A stretch of 7,979 nt of DNA from JARRNJ01 sp037385045 (GCA_037385045.1 JARRNJ010000098.1:1-7979), one strand, 5' to 3'; shown: positions 1 through 6,166, counted from the stretch's first letter. Numbers and translations are program-made. Notes: generated from the letters alone by a model not told the origin.

Positions 1-537
1 TCTGCCCGACGGGAGATGGCCAAAGCGGCGGTGGAGCAGCCGGGGGTGAGTATCCGCCTGGCCTGCGCGGCATTTCGGATCAGCGAGACGTGCTACCGCT
101 ATCAACCCAAGCTGTCGGACGGGAATGCCGAGATCGCTGATTGGCTGATCCGGCTGGCCCACAACCAGCGCAACTGGGGCTTTGGGCTGTGCTTTCTGTT
201 CCTACGCAACGTCAAAGGTTTCGGCTGGAACCACAAGCGCGTCTACCGCATCTATCGGGAGTTGGAGTTGAACCTGCGTATCAAACCCAAGCGTCGCTTG
301 GTCCGAGAGAGGCCCGAGCCGCTGGCGGTGCCGGAGACCATCAACCAAGTCTGGTCCATGGACTTCATGCACGACCGCCTGGAGGACGGACGGGCGATCC
401 GGCTGTTCAATGTGATCGACGACTTCAATCGCGAAGGGCTGGGCATCGAGGTGGACTTCTCGCTGCCGGCCGCGCGGGTGATCCCGAAGGGCTGGGCATC
501 GAGGTGGACTTCTCGCTGCCGGCCGCGCGGGTGATCC
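1..537 (+). pseudogene. IS3-family transposase OrfB, truncated and frameshifted
   Basis: This is the N-terminal part of an IS3-family OrfB (DDE integrase-type transposase). The frame is open from base 1, so the real start may lie left of the window; an ATG is available at 16. The translation shows the HTH_21-like stretch (SETCYRYQPKLSD, then NWGFGLCFLFLRNVKGFGWNHKRVYRIY) followed by the start of the rve catalytic core (VWSMDFMHD, then FNVIDDFNREGLGIEVDFSLP). The Asp in WSMDF would be the first residue of the DDE triad. The second Asp and the Glu are absent, because similarity stops after LPAARVIP. A 53-bp tandem duplication from base 432 shifts the frame, so the reading frame ends at a TGA at 532-534. 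Without the duplication it would run into the neighbouring RAYT element and stop at the TAA at 561-563. The gene cannot make active transposase. The family call is secure; the IS subgroup is not resolved. Confidence 0.9.
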
Positions 538-538
538 C
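432..538. repeat. Exact 53-bp tandem duplication inside the IS3 orfB remnant
   Basis: Bases 432-484 are repeated without any mismatch at 485-537, and base 538 continues the periodicity by one base. Each unit begins CGAAGGGCTGGG and ends GGGTGATCC. Because 53 is not a multiple of three, the second copy is read in a different frame (frame 3 instead of frame 1), which accounts for the premature stop in orfB. The perfect identity implies either a recent slippage or duplication event, or an assembly artefact. Confidence 0.95.
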
Positions 539-539
539 A

Positions 540-559
540 GAATTCCGGGGACAGTATAC
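540..559 (+). repeat. Left inverted end of the RAYT element
   Basis: The 20-base end reads GAATTCCGGGGACAGTATAC and pairs with 921-940 in inverted orientation (18/20). A very similar sequence recurs at 4550-4571, with 19 of the 20 bases conserved if a 2-base insertion is allowed. Confidence 0.8.
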
Positions 560-582
560 GTAATTGCGTAACGGCGGCAAGA

Positions 583-915
583 ATGGCTCGTGTTGTAATC
601 CCCGGATTGAAGCATCATGTCGCTTCGCGTGGCGGTCGCCGGCATAGGACGCCTTTCCACGAAAACGACTACCAGTGCTACATCGAACTGCTCGCTGCTC
701 ATGCCGGGGAGCGTGGCACCGAGGTGTAGGCCTGTTGTCTTATGCCCGATTATGTCCACCTGGTGATGGTCCCGGGCAAACAGGGCGGCCTTCGCGCCGC
801 TCTGGGTGAAGCGCATCGTTACCACACGCGGCGGGTGAACTTTCGTGAAGGTTGGGTGCTCACCGGGAAATCACTGGCGCCGAGGCGGCGCGGCCGCGAG
901 CCCGCAGGGGATTGA
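583..915 (+). pseudogene. RAYT / Y1_Tnp (IS200-like) transposase pseudogene
   Basis: Reading from the ATG at 583 gives MARVVIPGLKHHVASRGG, the typical start of a RAYT of the HUH/Y1 transposase superfamily. It continues through a DYQCYIELLAAHA helix to a CLMPDYVHLVMVP strand and a GGLRAALGEAHRYHTRRVNF region. Four lesions are visible. A TAG at 727-729 sits where the family normally has Trp (VWAxCLMP). The metal-binding His-hydrophobic-His motif, normally PNHVHL, reads PDYVHL, so the first His is lost. After NFREGW the reading frame jumps to LTGKSLAPRRRGRE, a typical RAYT C-terminal tail, so the middle of the protein, including the region of the catalytic Tyr, has been deleted. Only about 110 codons remain, against roughly 200-300 in intact members. 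Apart from the TAG the frame is open to TGA at 913-915. There is no catalytic activity to expect. Confidence 0.88.
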
Positions 916-920
916 AATAG

Positions 921-940
921 GTATACTGTCCCCACAATTC
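921..940 (-). repeat. Right inverted end of the RAYT element
   Basis: The sequence GTATACTGTCCCCACAATTC is the inverted counterpart of 540-559, with two adjacent mismatches. It starts 5 bases after the stop codon of the RAYT pseudogene and ends 16 bases before the stop codon of the convergent GH13_18 gene. Confidence 0.8.
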
Positions 941-956
941 AGCAGACCTTCATCGT

Positions 957-2699
957 TCAGGACTTCGGGTAGCTGTAGCGTCGTGCCTCCCGCCCTGCGG
1001 GTTTGTGGCTGATGGTGAACCCATGGCTTTCGAGATCGGCATGCAAGGTGGCAGTGTCTCCTTCGTTTGACCAAGTCATCTGCAGTTCGTTCGGCGGGGT
1101 ATCGGCGATCTGCAGAGTGCCGTCGAATGCCGCCGCGGTGTTTCGAAGCCGCATCATCTCCAGTTGGTCGAGCACTACGGGCGCTTTCAATCCCGCGGCC
1201 ACCATTTCGTTGGTCAGGGTGGTGCGATTGATCTCCTTGTGGCTGGCCGTGCCGCCCATGTCGGCCGCGGCGTAGTCGTTCTTGCCGGCGAAGAGATCCA
1301 GATACCAGACCTGGGGAATACCGGGCATGAAGAGCTGGATGGCGCGGGCCAGGCGCAGCTTCTGTTCATCCTCGCCCAATGCACTGAAGTAGGTGGCGTT
1401 GACCTGGTAATAGGCGATTTTCTTTCCGTCTGCACCGAACAGGTTCTTCACCCGACCGCCGCGCTCGCGCACGCGTTGGATAGTGGCTTCGATCTCGGCC
1501 GTTTCCAGGAGCCCCGGCTGATAACCCTCCTCCGTTTCAAAGCCGTCCAGATCGAGCACGGGAATGCCATCGTGGCAGCCGAGCATGTTGACCGTGCGAA
1601 TGCCTTGCGTCTGGATCTCATCGATCCAGCGCAAAAGGTAGGTATTTCGCCCCCGGTCCAACGCATCCAGCAGCAGGCCGGGGAGGAAAAAGTCGTAAAT
1701 GGGGTAGCCCGCTTCGGCGACGGCGGAGTGAAGGTGCTTGCCGTATTGCGCGTGAATCTCGGGCAACAGGGTCAGCCGGTTCGACTTGGCGAGGGCATGG
1801 AGGCGATCGAGGTATTCCCAGGTGCCGGGGACGTTGAAAAAGTTGCTTAGCCCCGGCCTTTTGTGCAGATAGGCGAAGGCGTCGAGACGTATCAGCTTGG
1901 CGCCAAACTCGGCCAGGCGTTTGAGGGTCTGTTCATAAAATTCCCACACCACTTCGGATTCGGCATTAAGGTCCATCTGGCCCAGGTAGCGCCGCTTCGA
2001 CTCGACGATGTGGACCACCTGTTTCAGGTAATCCTGGTGGGGCCCGAGATCGACATTGTGAAAGTCAGCACCTGCGTCAATCTTGGCGTTGACCTTATTG
2101 ATGATATTTTGCACACCTTCGGATGAGAGGATACGCAGATGTTTGAGGTCATCGGGCTCCAACTCACGGTAGGTGATCCTCTGGTAGAACGTATTCCAGT
2201 ACGGCCGTTCCGAGCCGTCCGGAAAGCGGACAAACAGGATGGGAAGTCCCGGTTTGCGCATGAAAAGTCGATCGAGATGGGCCTCCTTCGGGATGATGTA
2301 GCCCTCGTCGCTCATCTCACCCTCGCCTTCCCAAAACTTGTTCCAATCTATGAAAAAGTCGCGGTAGCGTGATCGATCCCCTTTTTCCAGCATGTCCAGA
2401 AATTGTGGGGAGCGCACCGAGAGGTGATTCAGCACCAGATCGAACTTGAGGACGATATTCAACCGCTTCAACGCCTCGAGGTCCGCTTCGGACACCAAGT
2501 CGTCATTGAGCTCATAGCGGTTTATGGAGAAGCCGCGGTCCAGATCGCTCTGGAAGAAGGTGGGGAGGATGTAGAAGAGTGAGAAGACGTTGTGCAGCTC
2601 GGGACGCTGCAGTAGCGCAACGGTATCGCTCAGCTTCGCACCGATGCTGTCGGGGTAGGCATTGAACATCACCCCGTTGGGCAAAGAAGGATCGAACAT
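957..2699 (-). CDS. GH13_18 sucrose-phosphorylase-type glycoside phosphorylase
   Basis: The 580-residue protein is a GH13 subfamily 18 (alpha/beta)8-barrel enzyme. Members phosphorolyse sucrose or related alpha-glucosides to glucose 1-phosphate in the cytoplasm. Visible motifs are FDLVLNH (residues 86-92), the nucleophile Asp273 in IRLDAFAYLHK, the acid/base Glu314 in LLPEIHAQYG, the stabiliser Asp377 in CHDGIP, then YQVNATYFSALG and MPGIPQVWYLDLFAGKND. It resembles GtfA-type sucrose phosphorylases most (IRLDAFAY, DFFIDWNKFW, LPEIH). About 65 extra residues lie near 175-240, before QMDLNAES, making it longer than the usual 480-510. From recalled Bifidobacterium enzyme data, acceptor-site LDLYQ is IAYYQ here (Ala429, Tyr430), so the acceptor may not be fructose; glucosylglycerol or glucosylglycerate are alternatives. 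The ATG at 2699 has AGGTAG 8 bases upstream; the next Met (residue 11) has a poorly spaced site. The family is certain and the substrate open. Confidence 0.88.
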   Translation of the reverse strand: MFDPSLPNGVMFNAYPDSIGAKLSDTVALLQRPELHNVFSLFYILPTFFQSDLDRGFSINRYELNDDLVSEADLEALKRLNIVLKFDLVLNHLSVRSPQFLDMLEKGDRSRYRDFFIDWNKFWEGEGEMSDEGYIIPKEAHLDRLFMRKPGLPILFVRFPDGSERPYWNTFYQRITYRELEPDDLKHLRILSSEGVQNIINKVNAKIDAGADFHNVDLGPHQDYLKQVVHIVESKRRYLGQMDLNAESEVVWEFYEQTLKRLAEFGAKLIRLDAFAYLHKRPGLSNFFNVPGTWEYLDRLHALAKSNRLTLLPEIHAQYGKHLHSAVAEAGYPIYDFFLPGLLLDALDRGRNTYLLRWIDEIQTQGIRTVNMLGCHDGIPVLDLDGFETEEGYQPGLLETAEIEATIQRVRERGGRVKNLFGADGKKIAYYQVNATYFSALGEDEQKLRLARAIQLFMPGIPQVWYLDLFAGKNDYAAADMGGTASHKEINRTTLTNEMVAAGLKAPVVLDQLEMMRLRNTAAAFDGTLQIADTPPNELQMTWSNEGDTATLHADLESHGFTISHKPAGREARRYSYPKS

Positions 2700-2740
2700 C
2701 GAATAATCTACCTGTTGTCTATGGGCTTGTGTCCTTTGCT

Positions 2741-2761
2741 ATCGCTCCACTGAATAGCGAT
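2741..2761. promoter_or_regulatory. Inverted repeat in the GH13_18 leader, possible operator
   Basis: The arms ATCGCT (2741-2746) and AGCGAT (2756-2761) are perfectly complementary around a 9-base spacer. The repeat begins 7 bases downstream (minus-strand sense) of the proposed -10 box and so covers the expected transcription start. That is where a repressor, for example of the LacI family that often controls sugar phosphorylase genes, would bind. A short RNA hairpin is the alternative. Six-base arms can arise by chance, and no regulator gene is in the window. Confidence 0.3.
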
Positions 2762-2767
2762 CAATTT

Positions 2768-2796
2768 ATCCTATTGGTTTCAGAGACCATCGTCAA
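2768..2796 (-). promoter_or_regulatory. Putative sigma70 promoter of the GH13_18 gene
   Basis: On the minus strand, TTGACG (2791-2796, five of six consensus bases) is followed after exactly 17 bases by TAGGAT (2768-2773, four of six). Transcription would start near 2760, leaving an untranslated leader of about 60 bases before the ATG. Its presence suggests that the gene is transcribed on its own and not only by read-through from mqo, which lies upstream on the same strand. Confidence 0.5.
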
Positions 2797-3027
2797 AAAG
2801 GCGAAGAAAGGGACAGATCAATTTCCCGCAGGTTGCGTTGAGGGAACCCGACATGACTCTGCGGCTGTTTACTGCCATCAGTATCCAGCATATCGTTGGG
2901 CGTCCGTCGTCTGCCCAACCTGCATGCTTTGGGCGGTGGGCCAAGCGATACGCCCGGCGTCAGGCACATTGCGATGGAGGCCGACACCTCGGCGCATCAA
3001 AGGATATTGAAACCACCGATCCGCCGG

Positions 3028-4503
3028 TCACAACCCAAGAATCTCGCCCGTGCGCTCACGGGTCGCGCGACACAGATCGCCGTCATCGATCAGCGACTCG
3101 CCGTAAGTCGGGATCATTTCACGGATGCTCTGCTGCCATTGGCGGCTCGCGAGCTCTTCGGGGAACATGCGTTCCACGACCTCCAGCATGATGGAAACCG
3201 AAGTGGATGCGCCGGGCGACGCACCCAGCAGCGCGGTGATCGTGCCGTCGGTCGAGCAGACGATCTCGGTGCCGAATTTCAGCCTGCCGCCGTCTTGCTT
3301 GTCCTTCTTGATGACCTGCACCCGTTGGCCGGCAACCGCCAGTTTCCAGTCGGTCTGGTCGGCCCCGGGATAATAGCGCAGCAGTTCGGCAAACCGGTGT
3401 TCCTGGGATTGCACTACCTGCTTGATCAGGTACTTGGCCAGGTCCGCATGGTGGAAGCCGGCGGCGAGCAGGGGCCAGACATTGTGCATTTCGATGGACA
3501 GGGGCAGGTCCATATAGGATCCGCTTTTCAGGAACTTGGTGGAAAAGCCGGCATAGGGGCCGAAGAACAGGGTGCGTTCGCCGTCGATGATACGGGTGTC
3601 GAGATGGGGGACCGACATGGGTGGCGATCCGACCGCGGCTTTGCCGTAGACTTTGGCCTTGTGCCGCCGGATCACTTCATCGTTGGTGCACTGGAGGAAC
3701 TGGCCGCTGACGGGAAAGCCCCCGTAGCCTTGCGCCTCGGGAATGCCGGTCTTGTGCAGCAGGCTGAAGGAGCCGCCGCCTGCGCCGATGAACACCCGCG
3801 CGGCGTCCATTTCCTTTCGCTCCCTGGTGCCCCGCTCTTCGACCTCGACCCGCCAGCGGCCGTCGTCCTGGCGCGCGAACCCGACCACGCTTTGGCCGAG
3901 GTACACCGCCACGTTGGCGCTCCGCTCGAGGTAGTCGACCATGCTGCGGGTAAGTGCCCCGAAGTTCACGTCGGTGCCCGCGTCCATCTTGGTGGCGGCC
4001 AGCGGCGTGTCGTTGTCGCGGCCCTCCATCATCAGAGGAGCCCATTCGGTGATCTCACTGCGGTCCGTGGAAAGGCGCATATCCTGGAAAATCGGGGCCT
4101 GCTGCATGGCCTCGAACCGCTTGCGCAGGAAGTCGACGTTCTCCTCGCCCCAGACCAGGCTCATGTGGGGAATGGGGTGAATGAACGGCACCTCGTCGGG
4201 AATGCATTCCTGTTCCTTCAGGAAGGCCCACAGCTGCTTGGACACCTCGAAGCGCTGGGCGATGTCGAGCGCCTTGCGGATGTCCACTTCGCCGTCGACC
4301 ATAGGCGTGTAATTGAGTTCGCAGAACGCGGAATGGCCGGTGCCGGCGTTGTTCCAGGCGTCCGAGCTTTCGGCGGCGACCTTGTCCAGAGACTCGACAA
4401 TGCACAGGCTGGCGCCGGGCATCAGCCGCTTCAGGAGAATACCCAAGGTCGCGCTCATGATGCCCGCACCGACTAACACGATGTCGACTCGCTCCCGGCT
4501 CAT
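3028..4503 (-). CDS. mqo: Malate:quinone oxidoreductase
   Basis: This 491-residue FAD enzyme oxidises malate to oxaloacetate and reduces membrane quinone. It is a peripheral inner-membrane protein that can replace or supplement NAD-malate dehydrogenase in the TCA cycle. The N-terminus has the Rossmann FAD motif VGAGIMSATLG (residues 11-21) with an acidic residue (Glu37) at the end of the second strand. The family signature SSDAWNNAGTGHSAFCELNYTP follows at about 46-67. Further hallmarks are DAGTDVNFGALT, FIGAGGGSFSLLHKTGIPE, GFPVSGQFL, FFGPYAGFSTKFLK and the C-terminal LLGASPGASTSVSIML. Length and motif order match full-length Mqo. The start is well fixed: an in-frame TAG lies 18 bases upstream of the ATG, with no other ATG between. 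The Shine-Dalgarno is weak, with GGAG about 13 bases away. Sequence identity with the Mqo family leaves little doubt. Confidence 0.97.
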   Translation of the reverse strand: MSRERVDIVLVGAGIMSATLGILLKRLMPGASLCIVESLDKVAAESSDAWNNAGTGHSAFCELNYTPMVDGEVDIRKALDIAQRFEVSKQLWAFLKEQECIPDEVPFIHPIPHMSLVWGEENVDFLRKRFEAMQQAPIFQDMRLSTDRSEITEWAPLMMEGRDNDTPLAATKMDAGTDVNFGALTRSMVDYLERSANVAVYLGQSVVGFARQDDGRWRVEVEERGTRERKEMDAARVFIGAGGGSFSLLHKTGIPEAQGYGGFPVSGQFLQCTNDEVIRRHKAKVYGKAAVGSPPMSVPHLDTRIIDGERTLFFGPYAGFSTKFLKSGSYMDLPLSIEMHNVWPLLAAGFHHADLAKYLIKQVVQSQEHRFAELLRYYPGADQTDWKLAVAGQRVQVIKKDKQDGGRLKFGTEIVCSTDGTITALLGASPGASTSVSIMLEVVERMFPEELASRQWQQSIREMIPTYGESLIDDGDLCRATRERTGEILGL

Positions 4504-4549
4504 TGGATTGTCGAAGCTCCGCTAAGTGATTGATAGCTTGAGAGAGGAG

Positions 4550-4571
4550 GAATTCTGCGGGGCCAGTATAC
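4550..4571 (+). repeat. Solo RAYT-end-like sequence upstream of mqo
   Basis: The sequence is GAATTC, then TG, then CGGGGCCAGTATAC. Compared with the left end of the RAYT element at 540-559, it keeps 19 of 20 bases if the 2-base TG is treated as an insertion, with one A-to-C change. It has the same orientation as that left end. I see no partner end and no transposase remains nearby. It could be a relic of a deleted element or a chance resemblance. Confidence 0.45.
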
Positions 4572-4593
4572 CGGCTTCCACTCCGGCTCTGAA
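4565..4593 (-). promoter_or_regulatory. Putative sigma70 promoter of mqo
   Basis: On the minus strand, TTCAGA (4588-4593, four of six consensus bases) is followed after 17 bases by TATACT (4565-4570, five of six). Transcription would start near 4558, giving a leader of about 55 bases to the mqo ATG. The -10 box lies within the RAYT-end-like sequence, and the -35 box lies within an inverted repeat at 4583-4601. Confidence 0.5.
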
Positions 4594-4601
4594 ATAGCCG
4601 G
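4583..4601. promoter_or_regulatory. Inverted repeat over the mqo -35 region
   Basis: The arms CCGGCT (4583-4588) and AGCCGG (4596-4601) are perfect complements around the 7-base spacer CTGAAAT. The repeat covers the proposed -35 box of mqo, so it could be a protein-binding site. The gap also contains other GC-rich CCGG-containing words, so chance is possible. Confidence 0.3.
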
Positions 4602-4705
4602 TCTCCAACCGGGTGGCCGGGCAGCAATTTACGCGGCATACTTGGGGTTAAAGGTTCATGAGCACTGGTCGTTAGATAGCACTGGGCTAAATGGAGAGCG
4701 CCGGA

Positions 4706-5200
4706 ATGCGTTGTAAGGTACTAGTTTTGATCGTGTGTCTGTTGGGCGTGCCGGTCATCAGCGCGGCATCGCAAGCCAGTCACCGGGCGGCCGCGGAGAA
4801 GCTGCTCCAGGTCACCCATATGCAGCAGACCCTCGATATGGCGATGCAGCGCATGCTCGCCGTCCAGGTTCAGTCGCAACCGCAGCTGCAGCCGTATAAA
4901 CAGGTCATGCTGGATTTCCTGCGCAAGTATATGGGATTCAAGAGCATCAAGGGCGACCTGGTCGCCTTGTACGTGCGCAACTTCAGCGAAAAGGAACTGG
5001 ACGATATCGTGGCGTTCTACGAGACACCCACCGGTCAAAAGGCCGTGTCCAAACTGCCGGTGCTGATGAGCGAGGGGGCGCAGCTGGGTGTACGGCGGGT
5101 CCAGGCCCACCTGGACGAGCTGCGGGCCATGATCCGCGCCGAGCAGGCCCGGCAGCAGAGCGCCGCGCCCGCACAGCCGGCCCAGCCGGCCGGCCACTGA
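4706..5200 (+). CDS. Secreted DUF2059-family protein of unknown function
   Basis: The protein has an N-terminal signal peptide (MRCKVLVLIVCLLGVPVISA, with probable cleavage after an Ala near SAASQA) and a single DUF2059 domain. The domain signature FSEKELDDIVAFYETPTGQKAVSKLPVLMSEG is clear in the second half. It should be periplasmic or outer-membrane associated; the family's role is not known. The C-terminus is a low-complexity Ala/Pro/Gln tail (APAQPAQPAGH). I chose the ATG at 4706 because GGAG at 4693-4696 lies 9 bases upstream and because the signal peptide then begins with the basic residues Arg-Cys-Lys. The in-frame ATG at 4691 would add five residues and has no ribosome binding site of its own. 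The gene is divergent from mqo (gap about 200 bases) and converges on the YkgJ-type gene with only 12 bases between their stop codons. Confidence 0.85.
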   Translation: MRCKVLVLIVCLLGVPVISAASQASHRAAAEKLLQVTHMQQTLDMAMQRMLAVQVQSQPQLQPYKQVMLDFLRKYMGFKSIKGDLVALYVRNFSEKELDDIVAFYETPTGQKAVSKLPVLMSEGAQLGVRRVQAHLDELRAMIRAEQARQQSAAPAQPAQPAGH

Positions 5201-5212
5201 TTCCGCGGCAGG

Positions 5213-6166
5213 TCAGTCGGCGGCGGCCGGCGAGTCGTCGTCGCCTTCGGTGGGGTCGCGCAGCCGGTAGTGCTCCACCTGTTCCTGGTGCTTGCGGGCG
5301 ATAACGTCCTTGCGCTCCTCGTAGCGACGGCGGGCCGCACCTTCTTTGAGCGGAATAGTCATCTCCCCGAACAACACCTGCTTCAGAAACCGCATGGCGA
5401 ACGCCAACAGCGCCTCGTCGTCTTCATCCAGGGCCCGGCGCTCGTCGGCGGTGAGGTCGAACATGACGTTGAAGCTGTCGCTCTGGGTAAAGGCGCGGAA
5501 GCCGTCCAGGTCGTAGCTGGCGAGATAAAACAGCTGAAAACTGCGTTCGCTCGGCTTGCCGACCGTGGGACCCGCAGAGCGTTTTTTGACAATGATATCC
5601 AGCCAGTCGCGGTTCATTTCATCGTAGTGCTCGACCTTCTGCTCCTGGCGGTACTCGCGTACGGTCAGGGTGCGCGGCTCGTCATGGCCCTTGCAGTGCG
5701 GCTCCTTGACGATGAAGTACACGTCCTCCATGTACCCCTCGCCCTTGCGCCGCATGCCCATGGTGCCGAGCGCGTAGTAGCGGCAGGCGGTGGGCCGGTC
5801 TTCGTACACGCTGCAGCCTTCCTCGGTGACGAACTGGCAGGCGGCGCCGCCTTCGATCGGCTTCATTTTCAACCCCGGCATGCCGTGGGCATCGAGGTCG
5901 TATTGGGTCGTGAACAGGGTGAGAAACTGGGTCGTGGTCAGACCCAGGCGCCGTGACAGCCGCAGGATGTCATAGGGCGTCAACGTGAAGTCGATGTTCA
6001 TGCAGCATTCGTTGAAGCACGCTATGCCCTTGCGGCAATTGAACTGGATCGTGCTGTCCTCGGTAAGCTGCTGCGGGCGCACCGGGCTTTCCAGCGGCAG
6101 GTCAAAGCGGCCGAAAGCCGGATCGTTGGCGAGGGCTTCGTCCTCGAATGACTTCTCGTTGCTCAT
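5213..6166 (-). CDS. YkgJ-type cysteine-cluster (putative metal-binding) protein
   Basis: This 317-residue protein belongs to the YkgJ / CxxCxxCC family (PF03692), proposed to chelate zinc or an iron-sulfur cluster; no precise role is established. All eight cysteines fall in the first half: Cys44, Cys50, Cys54 and Cys55 in NCRKGIACFNECCMN, then Cys110, Cys118 (EEGCSVYEDRPTACRYY), Cys128 and Cys158 (EPHCKGH). This is the usual two-cluster pattern around a helical segment (LTPYDILRLSRRLGL). The C-terminal half is charged, without cysteines, and ends in an acidic tail (DPTEGDDDSPAAAD). No signal peptide or membrane segment is visible, so it is cytoplasmic. The start is supported by an AAGGTGAG ribosome binding site 5 bases upstream. 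It lies downstream of aprA on the same strand, but a terminator separates them, so a link to sulfur oxidation is only suggestive. Confidence 0.87.
   Translation of the reverse strand: MSNEKSFEDEALANDPAFGRFDLPLESPVRPQQLTEDSTIQFNCRKGIACFNECCMNIDFTLTPYDILRLSRRLGLTTTQFLTLFTTQYDLDAHGMPGLKMKPIEGGAACQFVTEEGCSVYEDRPTACRYYALGTMGMRRKGEGYMEDVYFIVKEPHCKGHDEPRTLTVREYRQEQKVEHYDEMNRDWLDIIVKKRSAGPTVGKPSERSFQLFYLASYDLDGFRAFTQSDSFNVMFDLTADERRALDEDDEALLAFAMRFLKQVLFGEMTIPLKEGAARRRYEERKDVIARKHQEQVEHYRLRDPTEGDDDSPAAAD

Larger units (their letters stand above)
540..940 (+). mobile_element. Decayed RAYT (REP-associated tyrosine transposase) element with inverted ends
   Basis: This is a 401-bp unit bounded by inverted ends. 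The left end (540-559) reads GAATTCCGGGGACAGTATAC. The right end (921-940) is its reverse complement with 18 of 20 positions matching; the two mismatches are adjacent. Between them lies a broken RAYT gene on the plus strand (583-915). Ends of the GGGGACAGTATAC type flanking RAYT genes are familiar to me from gammaproteobacterial genomes. The left end abuts the IS3 orfB fragment directly, and the right end lies 16 bases from the stop codon of the GH13_18 gene. No orfB remainder is seen on the right, so this is not a simple insertion into an intact IS3. The unit cannot move by itself, but its ends might still be recognised by a related transposase elsewhere in the genome. Confidence 0.8.
2700..3027. 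other. Gene-free gap between mqo and the GH13_18 gene
   Basis: These 328 bases hold no convincing gene; the short reading frames here match nothing I recognise. The left part carries the GH13_18 promoter and leader. At 2811-2825 GGGACAGATCAATTT resembles the ends that flank another RAYT/REP group, but no transposase coding sequence follows it. At 2895-2919 a perfect 7-bp stem (GTTGGGC and GCCCAAC, 11-base loop) could form, and a 5-bp stem (GCCGA and TCGGC) lies at 2980-2993. Neither is followed by a T-run on either strand, so no clear intrinsic terminator for mqo is present. The stretch looks like decayed intergenic or mobile-element-derived sequence. Confidence 0.5.

Noticed and set aside
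202..825. Minus-strand reading frame of 207 codons across the orfB and RAYT remnants
   Set aside because: It crosses the junction of two unrelated mobile elements that both read on the plus strand, so it cannot be an evolved gene.
877..891. GCGCC/GGCGC hairpin inside the RAYT remnant considered as a REP sequence
   Set aside because: It is a short GC-rich stem within the coding-derived C-terminal tail (LAPRRRG) and lacks the paired arrangement expected of REP/REPIN units.
1164..1850. Plus-strand reading frame of 228 codons opposite the GH13_18 gene
   Set aside because: It is antisense to conserved catalytic motifs and its product matches nothing I recognise; the frame is explained by the codon structure of the real gene.
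2895..2919. Hairpin GTTGGGC/GCCCAAC considered as a terminator of mqo
   Set aside because: There is no T-run after the stem on either strand, and it lies over 100 bases past the mqo stop codon.
2838..3191. Plus-strand reading frame of 117 codons starting in the mqo-GH13_18 gap
   Set aside because: More than a third of it overlaps the 3' end of mqo on the other strand, it shows no recognisable motif and it lacks a convincing ribosome binding site.
2896..4476. Long plus-strand reading frame of 526 codons opposite mqo
   Set aside because: It lies antisense to a clear full-length Mqo; its translation shows no family resemblance and arises from the GC-rich codon pattern of the real gene.
5270..5956. 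Plus-strand reading frame of 228 codons opposite the YkgJ-type gene
   Set aside because: The opposite strand has a ribosome binding site and eight family cysteines; this frame has neither.
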